Assembly (NCBI GenBank): GCA_013399695.1
Contig: VXAU01001993.1
Span: forward strand, 268,284-332,283
DNA length: 64,000 nucleotides
Direction: 5' to 3'
DNA from: Formicarius rufipectus
Taxonomy: Eukaryota; Chordata; Aves; Passeriformes; Formicariidae
Positions within the stretch are counted from its first letter, which is position 1. Every line of letters starts with the position of its first letter. The notes below the pieces were generated by a model. The model was given only the letters and a program-made list of their open reading frames with translations, had not been told where the DNA came from and made no database searches. The position numbers and the translations under genes are program-made. Below are positions 34,154 to 45,400 of the stretch, one piece after another.

Positions 34154-36349
34154 GGATGTATTCACCTGAAAACTCACACCCCACAGTAAATCGCCATGTA
34201 CTGGTTGTAGGCTCATTCCTGGTGGGAACAAGAGATGCCAAGCTGTATTTTTCCCAAAACAACGTTGTCCTTTTTTTTTAGCTTCCCACCAGATGGCCAG
34301 ACCATCACAATACTAAATTCTGCTTTTCCCCAGCTGCAGCTATTTCTGGTGAGGAGGTTTTCCCCTTGGTGTTACCCCCTGAGGACATAGATATTCACGT
34401 CCCTGCAGCTGCAAGTGAGTTTTGACATTGGATACCAAAGATTTTAAGCATCAAGTTCACTCAAGAGCAGATAATTTTGCCTCCTGCTATTTTTCTGTTA
34501 GGGAAAAAAATGAAAAGCACCATTTTAATCCTATAAATGCAGTATCCTTCTCTCTGCAAGAGGTCCGTGTCATGCAAGAACCCTGATCTACCTTCACAAT
34601 GCACAGGATTTTGGGTGTGATCTCTTAATACTCAATTCATGGGTTATCCATATTTTGCAAAGTAAAAAAAACCTAATAACCTCATTTATTCATGCAAAAT
34701 AAATAAGATTATTTGATGCTTATCACATGCACACAGCCCTTGGCTTTCCATGTGCATATGGTACATTTGTGAACTTGGTGCCTGGTGATTCTTATAAAGC
34801 GTGATGCCTTTGAGGAGAAGACCAGAATATTGTGACTCCTCCCCCCAAAAAGTGAGGTCCTCATGGAGAAGATCAGAATATTGTAAATCTTTTGTAAAGA
34901 TTACCAAATGTGCATCAGTTTTGACTGAACTCATCAGCCTGTTCCTCTGCCTTGCACTTTTCCACATGTCAGTGTTTCATGGTGAAAGCGACACTGGCAC
35001 TGTTGTATCTCCCTACAATATCAGAGGACTTTGCATAACTTTTTGCATTTCTTCATGGGATGGCACTATGGCTCTTCTCCAGATGAGAAACTAATGGAGA
35101 AGCCAATGCATTGATGTGCATCATAAAGGGGGGAACCCTTGAAGAGAAGTCATCTCCTACAAAAACAAGACATTTCAGAAAGAAATGAACTTTTGGAGCA
35201 TCTGGGAAGATTTTGCTGACTGGCTTTTTGAGTTGTTCCAAAACAGAGCTCAAAGCTGCAGACGGTTTTGTTGTTTTTTTTTTTAAGGATTTAAGCAAGA
35301 TTATTGTCTTTTCTTCTAAAGTGACCCAATAGCTGCACTGAAATAATGGAAGATGAGGTATTTTGGGGCCAAGAGTTACCTTTGGGTCACATTTGCCACC
35401 AGGTCTATCCCTGAGGACTTCTCCCAGCTAAGTGCTCCACTACAAATTTGTTCCTTCCTGCTGCCTCTCTTTTTTGCCCATCTCCTTTGGACCAGGAGAT
35501 TAAAAAAAAAACCAAACCAAAAAACAACTCTGTTTTCCCCCCAGGTAACTGCATTTATAGAAAGCAACAACTTCCAGAGAAGTTGAGGGTGGCACGAGGA
35601 TTTCCTCCTCTGTTTATGGGCCGTGCAAAATCCAGGTTTGCTTCCTTGTTCAAATCAAACAAGAGTTTCCACGTTTCTCTGCATTCAGTCACCATGGAGT
35701 TAGTCACCCCAATGTAGGAGTCAGCTGGGTTGGACAGTACAACATAGGAATCAACTCCACACTGGATACTCAATGTTCCTTCTGGAATGAGCATGCAGGG
35801 CTCGAGGATGTGACTCTGTGGTGGCCAAAGGCAAAGAGAGGCATCATTTTGGGGGGCTTTAGAGTATAATTTCAGAAAATGGCAAGTATTTATGATTTAT
35901 CTTCCTGCTTCCAAAATGAAGAAATAACTGGAGAGGGGATGGAAATCCCCATTTAGGCACTGTGGTTAGGCATGAAGGGTGGAAAGGAAATGCCCTTGGT
36001 GCACCAGCACTCACAGGGGGAAAATGCAATGAGAGTCACCAATGGCAACCATCATCTCCAAGAGCCTCCTGTGCCTGGCTGCCATCCAGTGAAGATCCCC
36101 CTGCCAGTGACCAGCTTCACTTTGGCCCTGATCCTTATCCAAAATCACAAACCCCAAGTAATCATCATAGCATCATAAAGGTCATCAAATCATCTTGAGT
36201 TCCTCCCAGGGTCTGCATGGTGAAGTGCTGTGCTGGGGTGCTCATGTGAGTAATGTCATCTCTCCTTTCTGTCTTTTTCTTTTCCCTTACTGTGGAATTT
36301 TTTGGGGGAGAGATTCCTCTTAATCCAGCAGCTCCTGTCCTGCCTGCAG

Positions 36350-36458
36350 GTTCTCGATGTGACTCCCACCCAGGATGCACCATGTCTCCCCAGCACCAGC
36401 TCTGACGATGATGGCCACCCAGACAGTGCCTCCTCCTCCCTACCAAGACACCCCACAG
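36350..36458 (+). CDS. PKNOX2: PKNOX2 first coding exon (5' UTR end plus residues 1-28)
   Basis: The acceptor CTGCCTGCAG ends at 36349 and the donor CAG/GTCAGT starts at 36459. Positions 36350-36374 are 5' UTR. The ATG at 36375 has A at -3, and the exon encodes 28 residues beginning [16 protein letters not shown] and ending in phase 0. The segment [17 protein letters not shown] is the recognised PKNOX2 N-terminus. Because the exon has a good acceptor, at least one non-coding exon must lie further upstream; it was not identified here. Confidence 0.93.
36357..36362 (+). promoter_or_regulatory. AUG-UGA start-stop element in the 5' UTR
   Basis: The six bases ATGTGA form a start codon followed at once by a stop codon. 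They lie 12 nt before the main ATG and in the same frame. Elements of this kind are known to hold initiating ribosomes and lower translation in some vertebrate and plant mRNAs. The effect here is inferred. The bases before this AUG (CTCG) give it a C at -3, a weak context. Confidence 0.6.
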
Positions 36459-39400
36459 GTCAGTGTCCTCCAGCACCCATGGGCTCCTCCAGACCCCCGA
36501 GGACCCCCAACTCCTGCATTAATTACCCTGCCTTACTAAATAATGGCCGTTACAAGGCATTTCACCCCAGAACGTTCATGTGAGAGACTGGCAAAATTAA
36601 AATGCCTCCTAACACAGTCTCCAAGCTTGAAAGGTTTTGGGTCAAACTATGTTTTTTTCCCCTTTCAGTCTTCTTTTGAGGTCACTGGGTCTTCTTGGAA
36701 AGCTGACACAGTGGTATGTTTGCAACCATCAGGTTAATTAGCAGGAAAATAAAATGTTTGACTAAATCAGGATAGTTTAGCCAGAGAAATGGCCTTTTGA
36801 TTTATTTCAGTGGCATTTTTTAATAACTTGTGGCAGGGGAGAAAAAAGATCTACTCTCCAATGGTGCTCTAAAGGGTCAAATAACTTTTCCAAGCATCGT
36901 TAGAAGTTTGTCCAAGAGAAACTCTACTGGAGCACCCCAGTTGAGGTTCGATTTCAGAGATGGTCCCACACTTTGTGGCCCATCCCAAAATTTTTTAGGG
37001 GCAAATTTATGTCATGTTTCTGCTTTCCCAGCTAGAGTGACCTAACAGGGGTGATCTGTATTGAGCATGGAGCCAGCTCTGTTTTCAAAGCAACTTTATT
37101 TTTTGTTCATATGGATGATTTTGAGTTTTTCCCCATTTGCTGCTTCTTTCATTTGCAAAAGCAGAAAAATCTCCCCTCGCAGGAAAAAAAAAAGGGCAAG
37201 TAATCCAACCCCCCCAAACCTGTTCTCTGCAAGCTAAAATAAATAAATCGACTTTTACACCCCCATTGAAGCCACCTGAGTCTCCTTCCCGCTCGTTTCC
37301 TTCAGTGGGAAAAGGTCACTTCTCACAAACGACACCTTGGTGGGGTTTTTATGGCTCCTCCAACTTCTGTGTCATCATTTACTCGCTTCGCTGCTCTGCT
37401 CTGAGTAGGGCTTTTTTTCCCAATTTTTTTTTCCTTTCTCACTTATGCAGCGGGGAGCTTCAATGCTGTTTTAGCCCTAATGGGCAATTTAAGGGACTTC
37501 TAACATAGCCAACATTTTCTGTAGCATCCTACAGTGACATCCCCTCCACCTTCTCCATCCCTGTCCCTTAGCTGCCCCCTGTTTTAATACATTGAATTTT
37601 GGGGACCTCAGGAGCATTGTTGACCAACTCTGTCCTTTTTTCCCGTGTCAAGGGGGTTGCTCCGATGTTTCTCTTACTGTTTAGTGGGTTTGAAGGAAAA
37701 ACTACAGCCAAGAGTTAATTTCTTTGACTCATCTGTGACTGCTGTAAAGTTTTTGCCTGAAAATTCGTGTTTTCTGTGGGTTGGAAAAGCACATTGCACA
37801 AATTTCTTCTCCCCAGAGATGGGGAAGAGATAGGGAGGACTAGTGATAAAAAAATTGTGAATGAGCTCCTCCTCTTCAAGGGAACCATTTTGGGCAGAAG
37901 AGTGCTAAAAAAAGGATTTTAGGGAGCTTTGCATTCATGTTTTACAGCAGAGGCTGTGTAAGCTGTTGCTCTCACTGTCAGAAATGTGCAAAAATGAAGC
38001 AGAAATTATGAGGAGAAACTGCCTTTTGGAGGAAAAAGCATGCTTTGTTCATCACCTGAATCTGTGTGGCAGTTTTCACCCAGTGTCCACCGAACATGGG
38101 GCTTCCTCTTTCCCAGAGGGAAAGGCAAAGGAGAAAAGAAAAAAAACAGCTAAGAGAGATAATGCAAAACAAACTCCGAGTGGCTAAAGTACTTAAATTT
38201 ATTACTAAAAACGTAAGAGCTAAAAAATAAGAAATAAATCAGTCTTAAAACCACTTTTCTCCTCCCACTTCTCCCTCTGCCGAGTGGTGCAAGGGAACAG
38301 AATGGGGGGGTTTGCAGTCGGTTGTTGTTTCTGTCATTGCTGAGATGGAACCCACCCCTCAGGCAGCAGTTCTGCTCAGTCCCTTGTCCTGGGGGTCACT
38401 CCATGGGGGGCAGTCGGGTCTCTGCCCCCCGATGGGCTCCGTGGGCTGCAGGGGGACAACCTGCTCCCCCACGGTCCTGCCCACGGGCTGCAGGGGGGCC
38501 ACAGCTCTGAGTCCTTCCCCTGCTCCCCTGGGGTCCCTCCTTCTCCTCCTCCTGCTCCGATCTTGTCTCTGCCTTGTTTTCCCATGGCTGGAATTTTCTG
38601 CTGCCCCACACTCCAAAATCCTTCAATATGTGATCCCAGGGCTGTGACTGGGATTCTTAATTGGCCCAACTCTGTCCACCAGCAGGAGGTCCCTCCTGGC
38701 CCTGGCTGTCCTGGGCTCCACTGGACGGGGGAAGCTTCTGGCAGCTTCTCCCAGAAACCATCCTGGAAGCCCCCCTGCTACTGAAATTCAGCCACAGCAA
38801 CCTATGACAAGCTGTTAGAGGGGTGTAATGTGGAACATCTTTTATACTGAGCACAATCACACTCCTCGAAGCATTTTACCTGTTGAAAATTAAGGAATCT
38901 GAATAAGAATCTATGTGCTTTCCATAATAAAGCAAAAAGATAAAGAAGGGTCTTCACCCGTTTCATTGGCAAAGTAAGTAAAAAGAGGTTGTTTTAAAAA
39001 TAGGTATTTTCAGCACTGAAAGTGATGAAAGCAGCTTTGCTTTCCCAAAAAAGTGCTTCTCAGGTAGTTACAACAGAGGCAAAAAAAGGGGGGGNNNNNN
39101 NNNNNNNNNNNNNNNNNNNNNNNNGGGGGGAAGGAAATAATACACTTATTTACATATTAAAAATATTTAAGAATATATAATATTATATAATATATAAGAA
39201 TAATATTTAAGGAAAAAAGTTATTAAAAATTGGGTGGAGATGCTAATTTTTCATAAATTTCAGCACAGAAAGGGATAAAAAGCATCATCTCCCCTCACGC
39301 CAAAGGTGGATACAATAGGTGGAAAAAAGATAAATAAATATTCTATAAATGTATTTTTAAAATAATTAAAGCATCCTTGAATCCCCAAGGTGCTTTTGAG

Positions 39401-42400
39401 GTGGTCATAATAGGGACAAAAATAGAAAATTATGAACATAGTTCTATTTAATCTTAAAATTATTTTTTTAAAAGTCCCAGACTAAAAACTGGATGGAGAT
39501 CATGGTTTTTCAGTAGGAGCCACAAAACTCCCTGATTCCTGGTGTTCTCAGCAGGTTTTTGGGCTCAGAACCACTGTTTTCAGCACATGTGATGGCAGTG
39601 GAGGGATTTCCCAGCGAAACACTAAGGAACAGGGGAAATATTGCTGATTTAGGGGATTCGCTCTCTCGACTTGATGTCTTTGGACATAGTCTTCAAAAAA
39701 AAAGAAGCCTAAAGAGAGGGAATTATGGCATTTAAACCTGTGGGAAGCCCTCCCAAAGCCTAGGAACAACTGCCAACACCAGCAGAGGATTTCCTTCCAA
39801 AAGAAGCAAAAAACTCAGAAATATCATACCTGAACCCCAAAGTGTAATATCAAACCCCAGAAATACCATACCGAGCTCGAGCAGCACCAAGCAAGCGGCA
39901 CCTCAAAAGTATCTTCTTTACCCAGGAGCCTTGCAAAAACGTATGAATTTTTAAAAATCTTTCTTTACTATTTATTTACTAAGTTACATTTATTTTTCAT
40001 TCTTTTTTACATCTTAATAAAATTTAGACTTTTAAAAAAATTCTACATTTTGAACATATTTTAAAGAACATTTTAAATTTTTAAACATTTTAAAATGTCT
40101 ATCTTTGAATATGTTTTTGCATTTTAAAACTTTACTTTTCCCAATGTATTTGTAAATATATTTTGAACATTTTTAGCATTTTTAAATATTTTTACATGTT
40201 TTAGACATATTTTAACATTGTAAACAGTTTACCTAATTTTTACTGTATGTATTTTTTTACCTTTTTTAAACTTTTTTCCATACATTTTCAAATGTGTTTT
40301 TCCTATTTTGTTTACCTTTTTTGTCTCCCTGCAACTCTCTTTTTACATTTTCCAGGAAAAAAACACCCCAAACCCTGCGTTTTTTTCAAAGCCTACAACT
40401 TTTATACTCAACTGTCTCCCCCTATTTGCCCATTTTCTCACTGCCAAGAATAGCTGCCTTTTCCCTCCTTTCCCATGCCCACCTGCTCCCCCTAAAGCTG
40501 TTTTTGGCTCTCGTTTTGCCTTCCTCCCTATGCACCTGCAAATCGCCCCATCCCAGCATCATCTCACCTCTTTTTCCACGGACTTGGAATTATTTTTATT
40601 GATTTTTTAATCTTTTCTTTAGTCTAAGGTGAGGTAATGGCTTCGAGGTAAAAGCCCCAGAGGAGGCTTTTTTTGGGTAATAGCTCAATTAGTTGCAGAC
40701 TTGGCTGGAAATATTCAACTTGGCAGGATTTTGAGGCAGGATGCGAAAAGGGCTTTGGAATCCTGGTAAATGGGCGTGATGAGAGGGAGAAAAAGAGGAA
40801 AGGATTAGGGGAAAANGAAAAAGGTGGAAAATGGAAGGAGGTTGGGAAAATATTCAGTGGCATGGCTGGAACATTCCAAAATCTGCTGGCATTTTGGTTT
40901 TAGATGGAAAATGAGGGGGGAAAAAAGAAAATCCAAACTGCTGAGATTGGGAAGTGAAGCCCAAATTTCACTCATTCCTTTAGCACCAGGGAAGGTAAGA
41001 AGGACAGAAATCAAACCAATTTGTCAGTTGGGAGAGCTGGAAATTAAATAGTGCTGGGTGAATTTGCAGGTGCTGGAGCCAGACTTTGGAGTTATGAACA
41101 ATACAGGAGATTGGAAAAAAAAATGAGGAAAAAAGCGACAGCAAAAGGTCAGGCAGGAGATATTAAAGGCAAACATTTTAAAAGCAAAAGGTGTCATGGT
41201 TCTGGTCCAGCTTGGATTTACAAAGCTTTATATATAAAACATATATAATAATTAATCACATAAGGTATGTATATGAACATTTGTATATATTAGTAATCAC
41301 AAATAAATCTAGAGGCATATCAGACAAATAACACATATAAACTCATTTCTATATAAAACCCCACAAATAAATACGTATGTGTATCATACAAATATGTAAT
41401 ATGTATGATATCAAAATCAACAGAGAAATGAAGAAACATACAAATATAGATAATAAATAATTACATATGGACACAGAAATAAGTGCATATAAGTATATTA
41501 GACAATAAATAAATTATAAATCTAATATTTAGCAAGAGCCAGAGCTTCCTTTTGGTCCCCACCTTGAGGGAGGATTGAACGTTTACTGGTGAAAGAGGTT
41601 AATACTTATTTTTAACAAATTTTGACAGCAAAGCAGGTGAAACAACCACTACATATTAATTTTCTGCTGAGGTTTTAGGCTAGAACTGCTGGCTTTTGGT
41701 CACTGTTGAATGCATTTGAACCCCAATAACTTGGAATTCTCCCTGTATTTTTTTTCATGGAATCTTGTGATGATAACGAGCCCACGTTGGACTTGTCTGA
41801 ATTATTCAGATTTTTTTTTTAATGGAGTTGTTAGTTTAAAGAGAAAATTGCCCCTAAGCAGATGTTATCCTGTACCAGAGAATGACAGTTTCAGGGTGAT
41901 GCTGGAAGGATTCGCAGGGATTTGCAGGAGCATTGGCAGGGACAAGTTTCACATCTTAAAGACCTAGAATAATTGCAGTTTTTAAACTAAGCACGGTGTT
42001 TTTTAATGTCTTTCATCAGGATGGTTTATTACACAGAAAATTCCCATGCTGTTAGTGATCTGGGTGGCATGGGGGCTAAGGATGTGTGATTTGGGCAGGA
42101 ACAACCAAAAAAAAGGTTGATTTTTTGTTTTTTGCTGTCTTCTCACACTGCCAAGATGACTCATTGCTGGACTTGGCAAGTTGGAAGAGGCACACCTAAT
42201 TTTGGGATAAAGTTGAAAATGAGTGTGTCTAGACAGTAATACCTGCTTTGAAAAAACTCTTGGCAAGTTTCAGTGTTGCAGCTGATTTAATCTGGGACTT
42301 CTGCAAAACATCCCTTCCGAAATCACTCCATGCAAGAGGGATGGTGGGATTTTTTTATGTATTTTCCTCAAGTGAAAAGTGAGAAAAAGTGGAAAAAAAA

Positions 42401-45400
42401 TGTGGTAAAACCCTAAACCTGCTCTTTTCAGGCTAAGATGAACTGCAAATATATATTTTAGCCCCCCAAAACCATCCTGCTCAGAGCCCCATCACATCAC
42501 TGCCTCCTCCTGAATTTCCAAAATTCCATGCACGAGGCTGGAAAACTCAGCAGAGAAGTGCAACAAACCCTATTTTTGTTTTATTTTCTTCTTTTTCTTC
42601 CCTCTCCTTTATTCCCTCCACTTCCCAGATGACGGCCACAGCCCAGCAGCCCACGAAGGCACAGCCTGTGCATCTGGCCACGCCGGCAGCGGCTGCCAAC
42701 ACTGCGGTGCCGGCCACGGGCGGTGACCCCCAGGCACAGCTGGAGGCTGACAAGAGGGCTGTCTACAGGTGATGCAAGCTAATTGCAGTGTGCATTCATT
42801 AATGCAGTTGAATTAGTCGCTCGTTATTGTAATGCATAATTATTGCATCAATTCTGTGATGCATTAATTAATGCATGGGGTTACTGCATCGATCCTTTGA
42901 TGCACTCATTATTAGAATGGTTTATTAATCCACTGTTCTTCTAATGCATTAATTAACACACCGGAAAGAGGGAATTATCAATTAGCTCCTTCTTAGCAAT
43001 AATAACTATTGGTCATAACACATGGTGGTGGAACTCCTTTGTGTACTTAATTTTGCAGCATCTCCCACTCTCCAAAATATTCACCCTCAAAAAAAATCCC
43101 CAGATTAGCCTTTTTGGGAGGCAAAACTGTGTGATTTGGGGCTGAACAAGGAGTAAAGTCACATATTAACCTGAAATATGCAGTTTGTGTATCCATACAG
43201 GATGCAGACAGTGATGGGCAAGGTATAGGTGACTCCTTCAGTCCTCTTTTTATGTCATGTTGGGGATAATAATATATAATATTGTAATATATGCAGTAAT
43301 GTTATAATTACTGTAAGTAATATCCTGATTATGTAAATAGTATAATTATATAAGCAAAATATAATTATCTAAGGGATATGTGATTATTTACAATATTAGA
43401 ATATACAATAATGATGCAACATAAGCAATATTCAGACATAATTAGGATTAAGGTTAAGGGTTAAGCCCCTGTCAATGACCAGGGCTGTGGGAGCTTGTCA
43501 GCAAAAAAATTGCAGCTTGGAATTGAAGGAAATTAAAATCTTTGTACTCCAAATACTCATCTATTATGAGGCTGAAAGGTCTGAAAAGGCAGATGAAAGT
43601 GTGGAATAAACTCACTCTTTCTCAGAAAAATGCAAAAGAGTTATTCACTGTGGGTCTCCCAATGCTGAAAATCATTTTCTCAAAGCAAAAGAAGCCATTT
43701 GAGGACAAAACCACCTTCTCTTGGCCCTTCCAAATTCTTTGCAGCATTTGGGGGATAAGGAAAACAAAACACCCCACCTTTGGAATTTTCACAGCCTTAA
43801 TCTGAACATCAAAAACATGCAAAAAATACCTTGTGGGAGGTATTTCCCACTTGGAACTGTGGGGGAAAATTTGTTGCCTAGTCCCATTTGTGAACCCATT
43901 GCCCAAACCTGGATGATTATTTTGGTTACCAGCCAAACCACCCCCCAGATAAATTTTTTTCCCTAAAATGAACCTTTTTAAAATGAATGTTCCTGTATCC
44001 AACAATTAATATGGAAGGTGTATATACCATTAGGTATCAAATGCACACAAGGATTTTCTCGGCCCTCCTAGGTCCATTGCCTCCACCCAAAACAATGGAT
44101 TTTTGTTACTTTTCAGTAATTGCACCAAGGCAGAAGGCATTGGCTTAAGCGTCTGTTGACCAGTCTGGAGGGAAGTTGCTGGCAAAATATGATGAGAAAT
44201 ACAAAAAACTATGTACAAGTCACTCTGTTGGGTTTTATGCTCTAGCAGGAGGTTTATCACCCATAAAAAAACAGAAAAAAGGGGAAAAAATGAATCTTCC
44301 CCCCCCGCCTCTGCTTGGTGTGGGAGCAGCTTGGCCAAGACTGGTCCAGCAGTGTCACTTCTCTTTTTCCCAGCTAAAGTGTTTTCTTGACTTCATGCAG
44401 CAGTGGGTCTGAGCCTTCCCAATGGATTTTGGACCAGAAAGAATGATGCTTCTGAAGGGAAATGCTGCTTAAACCACCCGAACACTGCAAATTGGATTTT
44501 TCCAAGTGGGAAATGGCTGGATCTGGATTTCTTTGCATTGATTTTTTTTTCCTTTTTTGAGGGGAAAGAGGTGAAAAAGATAAAATTCCTGTTGTGATGC
44601 TTCCACACTGCTGTTGGCTTGAGCCTGGCTGAAGGTGGGAAATTAGGCCATTAGAGGAATTCATTCCTCTTTATTAACCCATGTCGAATCCTTTTTATTA
44701 GAGGCTGCAAATGTCCTCTCTCCTGCAGGAAAATGTCAGGGCTGATTTAGCCCTTTCATTTGGAGGATTCCTGGGAAAAAAAAAAAAAAGAGAAAAAAGG
44801 CTTTTTTTTTTTTTTTTTAAAATTGTGTTCACCGAAAGCAGATTTTTCTACCCCAAAACTCTCCTTCATGCCATAGGGGTGGTTTTCCACCTCTGTAACA
44901 ACCACACTGAGGAAAATGCTTCTGTTCTCCCTGTACATTCTGGATATCCATCTATTCCTTGCATTGTAAATTTCATATCAAGAAGGGACTCCAGGTCTCA
45001 GTTTTCATGCCACAACCTTCACCTGCAAACCCCTGTGGCTGGCCATCCTTTCCTCTGCCTGGCATGGCCACAGAAAGACTGGAAATGGAGAAAATGGTGG
45101 TTAGGCTTGGGGTTTTTCCCATGCAAAAATGAAATAAAAAAACAAACCACCAAACCACAAAAATTCAGCATATTGCTCATGGCAAAGCCTCAAATTCCAC
45201 TGTGCTCAGAGTGCTCTTGGTGTTCTTCCTTAACCCATCCCTGGGGGTTTTGCCCCCTGGTTTCCCCCTGTGTTACTGTATTTTGTTATTTTGTTTAATG
45301 TTCTTTTATGTTATTTTATTTTGTTTAGTGTTTTTGTCTATCATTTTGTTTCATTTAATTTTATGTATTGATTGATTTGGTTGGATTGGATTTGACTTTA

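Larger units (their letters stand above)
30630..36349. other. Upstream DNA to the first coding exon
   Basis: It holds a CTCF-like site at 34140, a possible CR1 remnant at 32041 and short A/T runs. No non-coding exon could be assigned, although the acceptor at 36349 shows that one must exist upstream. Confidence 0.6.
36459..42628 (+). other. Intron 1 of the coding region (6170 bp)
   Basis: It holds an LTR-like block (38163-38809), an assembly gap flanked by G runs (39095-39124), AT-rich simple sequence (about 39130-40300 and 41220-41530) and a single N at 40816. Chance frames only; no exon-like block was recognised. Confidence 0.8.

Noticed and set aside
35962..36198. 78-codon open frame just before the first coding exon
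   Set aside because: No recognised product and no sign of splicing into the PKNOX2 frame.
44711..45298. 195-codon forward open frame in intron 2
   Set aside because: It runs through A and T homopolymers (KKKREKR, FFFFF) and has no recognised domain.
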